This document shows, piece after piece, positions 34,101 to 43,931 of a DNA stretch of 64,000 nucleotides. A program made the position numbers and the translations under genes. The stretch spans positions 532,501-596,500 of the forward strand of contig NW_026731985.1 in the NCBI RefSeq assembly GCF_028476545.1, given 5' to 3'. Each line of letters starts with the position of its first letter. The stretch's first letter is position 1. The notes beneath the pieces are model-generated. The model saw nothing but the letters and a program-made list of their open reading frames with translations. It was not told where the DNA came from and did no database searches. Source of the DNA: Physella acuta (Eukaryota > Mollusca > Gastropoda > Physidae).

Positions 34101-37100
34101 TGGCAGCTGGGACATCATCGACGGCCCGGGCAGGATCGAACCCATCAAAGACAACGTTACGGGGGAAGAACGTGAACAGATTATTTTCCAGTTCGTGTTG
34201 AGACGGAAAACTCTGTTCTACACGGTAAACGTCATCATTCCTTGTGTACTCATTTCATTCGTCACGGTCTGCGTGTTCGCACTTCCGGCTCACGGAGGAC
34301 AGAAGATCACGTTGAGCATCTCCGTGCTGTTCGCGTTGGTCGTGTTTCTGTTGTTGGTCTCCAAAATCCTACCGCCATCTTTGACAATCCCGCTCATAGC
34401 CAAGTACCTCCTCTTCACCTTCATCATGAACGTCGTCGCAATTTTCTGCACCGTCATCATCATCAACCGGAACTGGATCAATCCTGGAACCCAAGACATG
34501 CCGCACTGGGTTCGGATCCTGTTCTTGCGGGAACTTCCCAAATACCTGCTCATGTCCAGACCTGACCATGAAAAAAGGTGGAAAGGTACTCTCGGTATAC
34601 AGCACAGCCGGTTCCGGCCAGTGCCAGACGCACGGTGCATCAGTCTGGAAGCGTATGAGCTAGCGGCGACACAAAGCGCGGACGTACAAGGAAACTCAAT
34701 AGAGTACCCTCAGGCTAGGAGACACGTGACCGAGAGGACTAACGGGAGTAGTTCGTGGGTCAAGCCTTTTGAGATGACGCCTGAGATTCACAGGACGGTA
34801 GAGGCAGTAGAGTTCATCTACCAGCATCTGAAGAAAGAGCAGGAGTATGTCATGGTGAGTAGCTGATGTCATTTTCACCATAAATGTCATGTAGACTAAA
34901 CATGTCATGTAGACTAAACATGTCATGTTGTCAACAAATATCATGTGATTCATGTTCACCAAAAATGTCATGTAGACTAAACATGTCATATTGTCAACAA
35001 ATATCATGTGGTGTCATGCTTACCTGATACAAAATATTTATTACTGGGGTCAGCTTGGACGTAGTCTCAACCCTAACAAGATTATGCCAGGTTTGGTCAA
35101 GTATGATGTCACAGTTGGCTTGCCATTATCCTAAACCAAAGCCCCCCATCCCCCCTCCTATGGACATTAAATTCCCATACTGTTCGCAACTACTCAACTA
35201 CATGCACACATATTCCTTAACTTCTTAAAAGCAGTGTTTCTTCCAGATTTTTTCTCCGGGGGGGGGGGGGCACTTGAAATTTTCGGGGGGGGGCGGTAAA
35301 CTTTCTTCGGGGGGGGGGGGGGGCGGACACTGTTACAATCAATATTTTCTATATAAATTATATAAATTTCATTTCGTTCGGGGGGGGGGGGGGTGGCGGT
35401 AAAAAAAATTCGGGGGGGGGGGGGGGCGAAGCCACCCCTGAAAAGATGCCTGGAAGAAACTCTTGAAAGTCTGTCGTGGAATTCACATTCCCTTTTATGT
35501 CTGTTTAAAACTTCAGAAAAGTATAGAAAAACCAACTTTTGGTTCAATCGAATTATGTTGGAAATGTTTTTATTTTGTCAATGTGGTGTTGCTCCATTCA
35601 AGCGTTAAACAATTAGCTATCGATTTAGTTAAAACATTCATTTAGGACGGGTAACCATCGGTGGATCCAGTTCAAAAATGTTGCATTCCGGCACATTGTT
35701 GTACCTCGGGCACATTCGTGTACCTCGGGCACATTGTTGTACCTCGGGCACATTCGTTGTACCTTTGGCACATTCGTTGTACCCAGGGCACATTCGTTGT
35801 ACCTCGGGCACATTCGTTGTAACTCGGGCACATTCGTTGTACCTCGGGTACATTCGTTGTGTTGTACCTCGGGCACATTCGTTGTACCACGGTTCAATGT
35901 TGTGCAATGCAGACCCCGCTACCCAGAAGGGAGGGGAAGGGATGAGAGGTGATGGTGGTCCACAGATATTCGCCAATAAGGCTTGCAATAATGCAATAAA
36001 TCATTCTGTAGCACCAACAAATCTAGGGCCTTATGCCACGTATCGGTATCTGTCCCCCTTACTCCCCCCTCCCTTCTAATACATCCCTACACCTGACAGG
36101 TTCCCAAACTGATAAACAGGTCGCCCCCCCCCCCCATCCCCACCCCCACCACATCATTTCCCTTCTCTAAGAAGACTTTGATAAAAAAATGTGTTCACAT
36201 AATATAAAATAGACAATTTTTTTGTAAAAAAAAATAATCACTTTGTATTTTACAAAGTTTACACTAAAAGCTAGCAAAGTTAAGACTAAACTTTGATGCG
36301 AGGCTACACGTTAGAAGTTTAGACTAAACGTTCTTACTGCTGCTGTAGGGGTGGAGGGGTGGGGGGGGGGGGTTAATGGTTTAAGCCATCCATCTGTGAA
36401 GGTGAGTAAACGGTGAAGTCAAAGGTCAGAATTTGGTGGGTAAATACTGGGTGTGTACTCACTTTCGTACTGTGTGTATGGGGTGGGGGGGAAACATGCA
36501 GTACGGAGGGGAGGGCTGGGTGAGATATCTGGGGGGGGGAGTAGACAATGGGTATAAGAAGGACAAGATAATATGTGCGTGGTGTGGGTTGGGCGAGACT
36601 GTGAAGGGGGAGAGAGAGACCTGGTGTGTGGGGATGGGAAATACTGTGTGGGGTAGGGAGACCGTGTGTGGGGGATGGGCAAGACTGTGTGGGGTAGGCA
36701 GACCGTACGGGGGGGGGGGTAGTGGAAGACTGTGTGGGGTAAGGAGACCGTGTGTGGGGATGGGAAAGACTGTGTGGGGTGGCGAGACACCTGGTGTGTG
36801 GGGATGGGCATGACTGTGGGGGAGGGTACACACGGCGCATAAGAAGGTCAAGACACATTGTGTGAGGTGGGGGGTAAGCTTGATATGTTGTGTGAGGTGG
36901 GGATAACCTTGATATCTTGTGTGAGGTGGGGTAAGCTTGATTTCTTGTGCGGGGAGCAAAAGAAGGCGTGTAATAAGTAATGATAAGTGTTGTGTTATGG
37001 GTTATGGGTTATGGGATACGATGAATGTGTTTTAGATGGGTCAAGATATATTATGTGGTGGGGTATTCACTGTTCGTAGTCTTTACATTTATGGGTTGGA

Positions 37101-40100
37101 TACCTACATCCGGAATAAGAGCGTTGCTCATTTGGAAGTTAGTGGGATACTAGCACTACAGAAATCATCCGAAACAACTAAAATATATTTACCAGATTAA
37201 CTGTTTGGATATTTGTCATCTGTTGAATTTTTTCCACCCGTAATTTGAAAGATTGAGAACGTTTAAAAAACTTTAAAAACGCTTGGACTCATCCTGCCAA
37301 TATGTTTTAAATTAATTATTAAAATCTGTGAGAAAACGGGAAAAAAACACGCGACTTTTTACCGTTACCTTGATTACAGCCTCAAGAAAAATCTTCCCTG
37401 GTATTAGCAATGTGTGTTTGTTTACACAGACTGATTAAATAAAAATGTCATGTTTACATATGTAAACATTAACACCAGCATTTAAATGTTGAAGTAATCT
37501 GAATAAACAGTGATTGGCTCAATGTTAATCAATTTTTTTTTTAAATTAAAAATTGTGCATTTAATGTTTAGCCTATTGTTAACAAATATGCCAGTAAGGT
37601 TGTATCATAACACGACTTAGACAAGGTGAACATACATGATCTGGTTAAAAGGGGATATTTGCTTTTAGAAAGTGGATAAGAAAAAAATTAAGAAAGCGTA
37701 AAGCCTATTAATTAAGAGCCTAGAATTGTATTTTATGATGCCATTTGTAATGTGGTTTACTCAAATATGTTTTACTGTGCGCTACTGTGTGCTGGATATC
37801 GACTAAAGTGGGCAGTGTACAATCTTTAGTAAATAGCTGCCTTAGTTCAATTTTAAATATAAAGTACTTTGATTAAGTATCTAACAAAACCGCGTTAAAA
37901 CGAATGGACAAATTTAAATGGAATGAGGAATTCGGAAAATAAAGTGGAGAATGATAGGCTACACGTAGAGAGGACCGGCAACTAGTTTTTCCAGACAAGG
38001 TATTTCGTGGAATCCCAGAGGATCCAGAAAAAGGAGATACAAAAATACCAGGCGTGTGGTAATTTTAAAAAAGAAATGAACATGGGGGGGATAGCAAAGG
38101 ACAGAAAAACATGGGAGGATGTTGTACATAGCCTTGTCTCCATTTGTGTTGTGAACTTCGAAGAAAAAAAAAAGTTCAATGTATTTAGATTATGTATAGG
38201 ATGGAAGCCTAAATAGTAGCAGACTTGTACGCATTAAAGACGTGTATATTTGTGTACACAAATATATCGATACGGCATACATACACATATTTCAACACTA
38301 CAATCCTACAATATTTATATTCAAACAGTGGCTACAATCTTAAAATAGTTATGCTTGTTCCAAAACTACAGTTATACTATTTCTTTTTTGAAAATTCTAA
38401 ATTAAATTATTTGTGTGCTTAAGTTTGTATAAGGGCTACAATCTAAGAGCTATATCTAAAGATCTGCTCGCTTCAATCCTAGGATTATTTCTCTGCATGC
38501 TTCAATCCTAGGATTATTTCTCTGCGCGCTTCAATCCTAGAAATATTTCTCTGCATGCTTCAATCCTAGAAATATTTCTCTGCATGCTTCAATCCTAAAA
38601 ATATTTCTCTGCATGCTTCAATCCTAGAACTATTTCTCTGCATGCTTCAATCCTAGAACTATTTCTCTGCATGCTTCAATCCTAGAACTATTTCTCTGCA
38701 TGCTTCAATCCTAGAAATATTTCTCTGCATGCTTCAATCCTAGAAATATTTCTCTGCATGCTTCAATCCTAAAAATATTTCTCTGCATGCTTCAATCCTA
38801 GAAATATTTCTCTGCATGCTTCAATCCTAGAACTATTTCTCTGCATGCTTCAATCCTAGAAATATTTCTCTGCATGCTTCAATCCTAGAACTATTTCTCT
38901 GCATGCTTCAATCCTAGAACTATTTCTCTGCATGCTTCAATCCTAGAAATATTTCTCTGCATGCTTCAATCCTAGAAATATTTCTCTGCATGCTTCAATC
39001 CTAGAAATATTTCTCTGCATGCTTCAATCCTAGAACTATTTCTCTGCATGCTTCAATCCTAGAACTATTTCTCTGCATGCTTCAATCCTAGAACTATTTC
39101 TCTGCATGCTTCAATCCTAGAAATATTTCTCTGCATGCTTCAATCCTAGAACTATTTCTCTGCATGCTTCAATCCTAGAAATATTTCTCTGCATGCTTCA
39201 ATCTGTAAACTGTTCCAATCTTCTCATTACCGGGTCTCCGTTTACCCAAACGAGGGCAAGACGTCATCCATCTTTGTCACGTGATTTGTGTAAGCTCAAA
39301 ATACCCTGGCCCATGAGATTTTAGTCGAGATAATTAACAGTTTAACCCTACCCACAGCAGCCGGGGTGAGCCTCATGTTGAGCTGTCAGAGCCGGTTAAA
39401 CCCTAACTCGATGCCGGTGATAGTGGCCGTGTATTAGCCGGGTCCGGTTGACAGATGCATGTTTGATGTATGGAGGGGAGAGCGATGATGGCCCAGCTCG
39501 TTCATCATACGTCAGATGACTGGTCAGACAGGTCACGTGACTCGTGCAGCCAATGTGCTGCTAAATGTGCATCACATTTCTGACTCTAGATATCTCTAGG
39601 AACTAATGGCACCCAGCCCTTTCCCACCCACCATTGTAAAACATGTAACTAAACGGTATAACTAATTTTAGAAAAATTATTAAAGAACTTTCATACACAA
39701 ACTAAACAAAAATAAAATTATTTTAAATAAACATTACAATATTTTGTGTGTTTTTGATAGATATGCTTATTTTTTTTAAAGGGGGGGGGGGTGAAAAATG
39801 TGTTGAGAGTTTGTTTTATTCAAAATTCAAAAAATAATAAACTAGTATATTTTTTAATATACACTAAACACTGTTAAAATACTTAGTTCATCAGCTGTAT
39901 AAAGTTTCAACATTCGAACAGAAGTTTGAAAACAAAATTCTCTTCAAATAATTTCAACGTCTACAGTCTAATCTGTGAGCCAGTTCGCTTAAAATGTCCG
40001 AAATTTTTTTCAGGCTTAATTAAAACTGGATCTTCGTTATTTTAATTAAGTGATCGTTATCACGATACAGGAGAGTCTCTGTTGTGTTGCATGTTTGTTG

Positions 40101-40873
40101 AGGACATGTCTTCTTTAGCGCTCATGTGTGATGTGGGTGGGGGGGGGGGTAGTGGGGAGATGGTGTGGGTACTGGTGTCATTTGCACGAGTTAGATGGTA
40201 AAGGTCTGTGTGAGTACTTGTGGCATTGGCAAGGTTTCGGTAGTAAATGTGCGAGTGAGTACTTGTAGCATTGTAAACATTTTGGTGGGTAATGTTATGA
40301 GTGGGTACCAGTGCCATTGGGATGATATAGTCGAAAACTTTGTTTATATTTTTACCAGATAGTAAAATATCTTTGTTTTTTGACATCAATTGATTGAATG
40401 TTTCAGATAGTAAAATATATTTGGTGATGACATCACATGATTTTATGTTTCAGATAGTAAAATATCTGTGATATCACATCACTTAAATGTATAGTTCAGA
40501 TAGTAAAATATCTGTGGTGTTAACATCACGTGACTGTATGTTTCAGATAGTAAAATATCTGTGGTGTTAACATCACGTGACTGTATGTTTCAGATAGTAA
40601 AATATCTGTGGTGTTAACATCACGTGACTGTATGTTTCAGATAGTAAAATATCTGTTGTGTTAACATCACGTGACTGTATGTTTCAGATCCTGGAGGACT
40701 GGAAGTATGTGGCGCGGGTGCTAGACAGGCTCCTGCTGATCATCTTTCTGGCCATCACGCTGTCTGGTACCGTGGGGATCCTGATGAACGCCCCCCACAT
40801 CCTGGAGTTCGTCGACCAGGACAAGATCATCAACGAAATCGCTGACTATATAGCCAAGGCTGAAGTAGCCTGA
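25091..40873 (+). CDS. Gene B: complete nicotinic acetylcholine receptor subunit, non-alpha type, six exons, 543 aa
   Basis: Exons 25091-25253, 28722-28855, 32687-32731, 33175-33284, 33861-34854 and 40688-40873 join in frame to 543 residues, a normal nAChR subunit length. The order is: signal peptide (about 1-28), a Ser/Glu-rich linker (about 42-54), N-terminal helix and beta strands, VWLQVYW loop D (Trp116), loop A, Cys-loop Cys184-Cys198, loop B Trp205, and loop C region IIDGPGR (236-242) without adjacent cysteines, hence non-alpha. M1 is about 271-292, M2 300-320, M3 about 333-353, and M4 about 497-515. NKS, NET and NVT are N-glycosylation sequons. The pore is unusual: PAHGGQK before M2 gives His -4' and Gln -1', the 9' residue is Phe (308), and 20' is Lys (319). 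Gene A has Asp, Glu, Leu and Lys at these places. As a non-alpha subunit it probably co-assembles with another subunit. The gene lies between A and C on the same strand. Confidence 0.94.
25254..28721. repeat. Gene B intron 1: several degenerate G-rich and short arrays
   Basis: From 25260 to about 25500 there is a G-rich array with TTTTAGATGTAG-type units, beginning at the splice donor. At 26215-26400 there are units of CACTTAACCCACTTGGTGGT with G-runs. At 26530-26650 a GACATCATTGACATCAGA array occurs. Loose TTCCTACTTGGT-type repeats lie at 26930-27750 and GATAATTTTGCTTCTATTTT-like ones at 28010-28230. At 28385-28700 a 22-bp array with CACGACCGATAACTCAGTCC ends just before exon 2. No further exon is supported. 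Confidence 0.8.
28722..28855 (+). CDS. Gene B exon 2: N-terminal helix and first beta strands
   Basis: This exon encodes NKEKSLIFDLFEKDGYNPLV, then RPV and SLALSQIISV, the standard start of mature nAChR subunits (compare YDDLL...YNKLIRPV in gene C). It follows AACTGTTCCAG and ends at GTGAGT (28856, phase 0). The sequon NET lies in the first strand. A 22-bp array ends just upstream of the acceptor and a 12-bp G-rich array begins shortly after the donor. Confidence 0.92.
28880..29345. repeat. 12-bp G-rich array in gene B intron 2
   Basis: Copies of GGGGTTAGTGCT, mixed with AGAGTTAGGCTG variants, start about 25 nt after the exon 2 donor. The spaced GGGG tracts (8-nt gaps) on the coding strand would allow G-quadruplex formation in transcript or DNA. 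The unit resembles but is not the TTAGGG telomere repeat. Confidence 0.95.
29440..30885. repeat. 22-bp minisatellite in gene B intron 2, about 65 copies
   Basis: Units read GTAGAGTGAGACTGTTGTAC plus AG, 22 bp, with occasional 15-bp shortened copies. The opposite strand reads through without stops for 538 codons (29363-30979). This is explained by the unit lacking stop triplets in all frames on that strand, not by selection. Confidence 0.97.
31121..31178. repeat. (TA)n microsatellite
   Basis: Pure TA tract of about 58 bp in gene B intron 2. Confidence 0.95.
31200..32505. repeat. 32-bp minisatellite in gene B intron 2, about 40 copies
   Basis: Units read GAACATTAGTCAATATCTGT plus TGAAATGGTGGG. 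Subtypes (GGTGGG, AGTGAG, ATTGGA) cluster in blocks. The block at about 31740-31990 recurs at about 32050-32300, indicating duplication of about 310 bp. Confidence 0.96.
32687..32731 (+). CDS. Gene B exon 3: 45-nt exon before loop D
   Basis: This tiny exon encodes DEVNQVMKTNVWLQV, the family-typical stretch leading to the loop D tryptophan at the start of exon 4. A 45-nt exon at this place is usual for animal nAChR genes. The acceptor is TCTCTCCCACACAG and the donor GTGAGT at 32732; both borders are phase 0. The equivalent exon of gene A must lie left of the window, and that of gene C right of it. Confidence 0.93.
33175..33284 (+). CDS. Gene B exon 4: loop D Trp to loop A
   Basis: This 110-nt exon encodes YWNDYQIQWDPEKYGNIGS through WVPDFVLFN, with the same length and phase as the gene A counterpart. 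The acceptor lies behind an unusual poly-C tract (CTTCAAG at 33168-33174). The donor GTGAGT at 33285 splits an Asn codon. GTGAGT-like copies recur within the next 110 bases of the intron. Confidence 0.92.
33285..33860. repeat. Gene B intron 4 with donor-like duplications and short A/T repeats
   Basis: The donor context AACAAGTGAGTTGTT is repeated at about 33338 and, in altered form (GCAAGTGAGGTGTT), at about 33383. Further in, TTTAAATATATCCTCC-type repeats occur at 33650-33735. A run of about 14 C precedes the exon 5 acceptor. Confidence 0.75.
33861..34854 (+). CDS. Gene B exon 5: Cys-loop, M1-M3, most of cytoplasmic loop
   Basis: This 994-nt exon starts with the last base of an Asn codon after CCTATTCCAG and ends KEQEYVM before GTGAGT at 34855 (phase 0). 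It carries the Cys-loop, loop B, the non-alpha loop C, M1-M3 and the loop up to the helix before M4. Codons for the M2 region read K I T L S I S V L F A L, placing Phe at 9'. The acceptor sits behind a run of about 14 C residues. Confidence 0.94.
35235..35435 (+). repeat. Dispersed G-run element, copy 1
   Basis: This segment has five runs of 9-16 G separated by short A/T-rich spacers including TATTTTCTATATAAATT and ATTTCGTTCGGGG followed by GGCGGTAAA. The same spacers occur on the opposite strand at 61949-62030, so this is a dispersed sequence rather than random homopolymers. There is no coding capacity. Confidence 0.6.
35690..35895. repeat. 20-bp array in gene B intron 5
   Basis: About ten copies of CGGGCACATTCGTTGTACCT. 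The 20-bp unit creates short open frames on both strands. No protein is supported. Confidence 0.93.
36440..36930. repeat. G-rich array with GACTGTGTGGGG units
   Basis: Degenerate units of GACTGTGTGGGGTAGG and GTGTGTGGGGATGGG. The Pro/Thr/His-rich open frames on the opposite strand (130-166 codons) are artefacts of the repeat. Confidence 0.85.
37980..38216 (+). mobile_element. Possible decayed LINE 3' tail (weak)
   Basis: The frame at 38007-38216 contains IAKDRKTWEDVVHSL, which loosely resembles the D-R-x-x-W-x-x-x-V end found at the C-terminus of many LINE reverse transcriptases. No reverse transcriptase core, endonuclease or target-site duplication is seen. It may be chance. Confidence 0.15.
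38465..39205. repeat. 29-bp minisatellite in gene B intron 5, about 25 copies
   Basis: Units read CTCTGCATGCTTCAATCCTA plus GAAATATTT or GAACTATTT. Copies are nearly identical, with one common A/C difference and GCATGC in nearly every unit. Confidence 0.97.
40375..40687. repeat. 47-bp array ending at the gene B exon 6 acceptor
   Basis: About six units contain GTTTCAGATAGTAAAATATC and GTTAACATCACGTGACTGTA. Each brings a TTTCAG|AT acceptor-like site; the last is the genuine acceptor and continues into exon 6. Upstream copies are progressively more diverged. Confidence 0.93.
40688..40873 (+). CDS. Gene B exon 6: M4 and C-terminus
   Basis: This exon encodes ILEDWKYVARVLDRLLLII, M4, and a C-terminus ending ADYIAKAEVA with TGA (61 residues). 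The acceptor TGTATGTTTCAG is the last member of a 47-bp tandem array that repeats the same TTTCAGAT motif several times upstream. Only this copy continues into coding sequence. Confidence 0.93.
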   Translation: MLEDWKYVARVLDRLLLIIFLAITLSGTVGILMNAPHILEFVDQDKIINEIADYIAKAEVA

Positions 40874-41509
40874 TCTGTCGTGCTGCAGGATAAACGTTAG
40901 ATGACAGACGAAGGACGCACATGCCGCATGCCGGATAAAAAATAGAGAAAACTGATCCGAAGTTGCATGGGTAAGCGGCAGTTTTGTCAGAGGGCTGGAG
41001 AATTGTTCTTCTATTGGCTGTGTTAGGACAGGTGCCAGATTTGACGTCACACAGTCACGTGACGTGATGTGAGCCTTGGTCAACAGGTCTGAGGTCAACA
41101 GGGCTAAGGTCAACAGGTCTAAGGTCAAGCGATCTAAGGTCAAGAGATCTGAGACCAATAGATCTGATTTCAATAGAAACGGGTTGAAATACATCAACAG
41201 ATATGAGCTCAATAGATTAATTTATTTGAGGTCATTACTTGAATGTGGATACCTTGCATACTAATAAAACTTCCCTTGGTTTTATGTATAAATACATTAG
41301 AATGTGTTAAAGCTATATGTTAAATTTTTTAACTTGTACGTGCCATTTGTATTTATCACTTTAATGTACTTGTATTTACTAATTAGCTAACGCTTATTCT
41401 TACATCATTAACCGATCGGTCTGAAAAACGAACGAATGATACATTTGTGTAATGTCATTTTTTTTTAAAAAAAACTTGTTGAAATGTTCAACCACTTCAT
41501 GCCCCCTCT

Positions 41510-41554
<45 letters not shown>

Positions 41555-42160
41555 TACACACGCACACACGATGAACACTGTGTAAACAAATGAGTTACCT
41601 CACCTGTAAAACTTCCCCTACTTTCGCACAGACCATCCGACAGGTGAGTCTTGTCGGCGAACTGCTCAAACCCTTGGCCTCATTTTTCTCGAAACTTGTG
41701 AAAAACGACGCGAAACTTGACTTAGAAATTAGATTCAGCAGTTGAACCGTATGTTAAGTGGAATGAATTTGTCAAGTTAACTTCCACTGGGTAATAAAGT
41801 TTATTTATTAGGTGCCGGGAAAAGCGGCGAAACTTTAGATAAACAATAATGTTATTCACCCATCTCCGTTGGCGCAATCTAGCCTACTTCTAAATGCATA
41901 GAGGACTTCGATTTTTCTTTCACTAGCTGGCATGCGCCCCTCCTCCCCCCCTTCCTCTCCTCCCCCCTCCTCAAATTATTCATCCTCACTCCGTTACTCA
42001 TTTTTCACCCAGGCCGCAAATAAAGGAAATAAAGCATAAGAAATAGAGGGCGCAAATCTCGCTGTCAAATTTATCATCCTCTGTCGGTCTATCCGATGTT
42101 TCTCCTTGTAAGACGACGCGTCCTTTACGGGGGCGGCGGGCTTGTATGGGTCAGTTGGTT
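40874..42160. repeat. Gene B 3' flank with short repeat and (CA)n
   Basis: The 3' UTR has an AAGGTCAACAGGTCT-type 15-16 bp array at 41085-41215 before the AATAAA at 41263. A (CA)n tract is at 41512-41550. No other feature to 42160. Confidence 0.7.
41263..41268 (+). terminator. Candidate polyadenylation signal of gene B
   Basis: AATAAA lies about 390 nt after the gene B stop codon, the first canonical hexamer downstream. T/GT-rich sequence follows (TTGGTTTTATG). The 3' UTR would then be about 400 nt. This is inferred from sequence only. Confidence 0.4.
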
Positions 42161-42164
42161 GGCG

Positions 42165-42475
42165 TAGGTCACTGTTGGGTTGGGTTAGGTCATTTATAGG
42201 TTGACTTAAGTCATTTTGCTGACTTAGGTGACTGACGGTTTGGCTTAGGTCATTGATGAGTTGACTTAGGTCATTAAACGATTAGCTTAGGTCATTGATG
42301 GGTTGACTTAGGTCATTAAACGATTATCTTAGGTCATCGATGGTTTGACTTAGGTCATTTATGGATGGGCTTTGGTCATATATGGGTCAACTAAGGTCAT
42401 GTATGGGTCAACTAAGGTCATGTATGGGTCAACTAAGGTCATTTATGGGTTGACAGGTTACAAATTGATTGGATT
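42165..42475. repeat. 21-28 bp array
   Basis: Degenerate copies of GGTTGACTTAGGTCATTGAT. Later copies change to GGGTCAACTAAGGTCATGTA. Confidence 0.88.
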
Positions 42476-42689
42476 AGGTCTCTGCGAGATGACCTGGATC
42501 CCAGACAGCCAGGTGGGCTGTCGTAGCTAACACCTGAATGTGGGGTAACGAGAAGATTCTAGAAACACGGCAAGTTTGGCTTCACACAGTGTTTAATCTA
42601 TTAGACATCACGACATGACAATTCCAACAAGTAGCGTAGAAAAATTGTCCTGCTGTCTACAACTTTATTATTCAGGTTAACTGCTGGAC

Positions 42690-43050
42690 AATGACCAGAC
42701 AGTATGTAGTAAAATTACTAGGTTATTTGACCAATGACCAAGATGTTTAACAACAATGACCAGGTTAAGTGCTGTAAAATGACCAGGATATTTGACGGCC
42801 AATGACCAATCTACCTTCTGTAAAATGACCAGGATATTTGACGGCCAATGACCAAGCCACCTTCTGTAAATGACCAGGATATTTGACGGCCAATGACCAA
42901 GCCACCTTCTGTAAAATGACCAGGATATTTGACGGCCAATGACCAAGCCACCTTCTGTAAAATGACCAGGATATTTGACGGCCAATGACCAAGCTACCTT
43001 CTATAAAATGACCAGGTTAAGCGCTGTAAACTGACCAGGTATCACATCAT
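42690..43050. repeat. 46-bp array
   Basis: About seven units with CCAGGATATTTGACGGCCAA and TGACCAAGCCACCTTCTGTA, degenerate at both edges. Open frames on the opposite strand are repeat artefacts. Confidence 0.93.
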
Positions 43051-43271
43051 GTCAAACCGAACAGTGTCGCGAGGCTATTCCGTTGATTGAACCAGAAAAC
43101 ACAAAGACGACCCTAACTCATTACCCCACGACATTAAAACGCCTGACCCCCCCCTCCTCAGTCGAGTCTGTCAAACAACTCGCACTAATACATCTAATTG
43201 ATTTAACACAAGCTACAAACATACAACTCCCAAATCCTAATCTAATAACTAATTTACTGAAAGCGTTTTTC

Positions 43272-43931
43272 TTTTTACAAGCTTTTATTTAACTCACTTC
43301 CTCTGTCTGTCGTCAGTCGTCAGTCTAGACGGAAACGCAGGAGTGAAAATTCGGACAGTTCTACTTGACCGACACGATTCACAGTTGGCACGTGGGTCAA
43401 GACATGAAGACAATGCAATCTGAAACTAAATTTGACTTAATTGGATGCCTAATTGATTTTTTATGAATTAATTAAAATTTGGACCGAATTAGTAGGCATG
43501 TCTAGCCAACCACACCACACGCGTCATCAATAGCTGCGCCATCACGACCACGTAATGGCTGCGTTCAAAAACCATTGCGCGCCTACTGAACGTGATATTC
43601 AGTAGGCGCGCAATGGTTTTTAGTCATGTAACTCTATTGTAAATAAAACATGTAAAGTACTGAAAAAAAAATCATAAAAAACGTTTTAATAACAAGCTTT
43701 TATGTAATGATGCACTAAAAAGTAGAAAATAAATTATAGACTACTATTTAAATAACTATAAAGAAAAGCGTGGGTGTCTTCCTTAACATTAGTAAAGGTA
43801 TCCAATAGATACTAAAGTGACCCACGCTTTTCTTTATAGTTATTTAAATAGTAGTCTATAATTTATTTTCTACTTTTTAGTGCATCATTACATAAAAGCT
43901 TGTTATTAAAACGTTTTTTATGATTTTTTTT
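43272..43931. mobile_element. Palindromic non-autonomous element, copy 1
   Basis: A 660-bp element shared with 54379-55027. It opens with TTTTTACAAGCTTTTATTTA, has a 24-bp perfect inverted repeat with a 7-nt loop at 43567-43621 (arms with CATTGCGCGCCTACTGAA), then a large inverted repeat with arms of about 113 bp (43663-43775 and 43820-43931) around a 44-nt loop (43776-43819). There is no coding capacity; it is probably a MITE-like or foldback element mobilised in trans. Target-site duplication could not be defined by eye. Confidence 0.85.

Larger units (their letters stand above)
34855..40687. other. Gene B intron 5 (5.8 kb)
   Basis: The intron starts with a GTCATGTAGACTAAACAT array (34875-35015), then a G-run element (35235-35435), a 20-bp array (35690-35895), a G-rich array (36440-36930), A/T-rich unique DNA (37000-38440), a 29-bp array (38465-39205), unique DNA and the 47-bp acceptor array (40375-40687). 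No extra coding exon is supported. Confidence 0.85.

Noticed and set aside
35678-36079. 133-codon open frame with GTFVVPRAHSLY repeats
   Set aside because: Produced by the 20-bp array at 35690-35895.
38465-39205. CRISPR-like regular repeats
   Set aside because: Units are contiguous 29-bp copies without unique spacers, in a eukaryotic intron.
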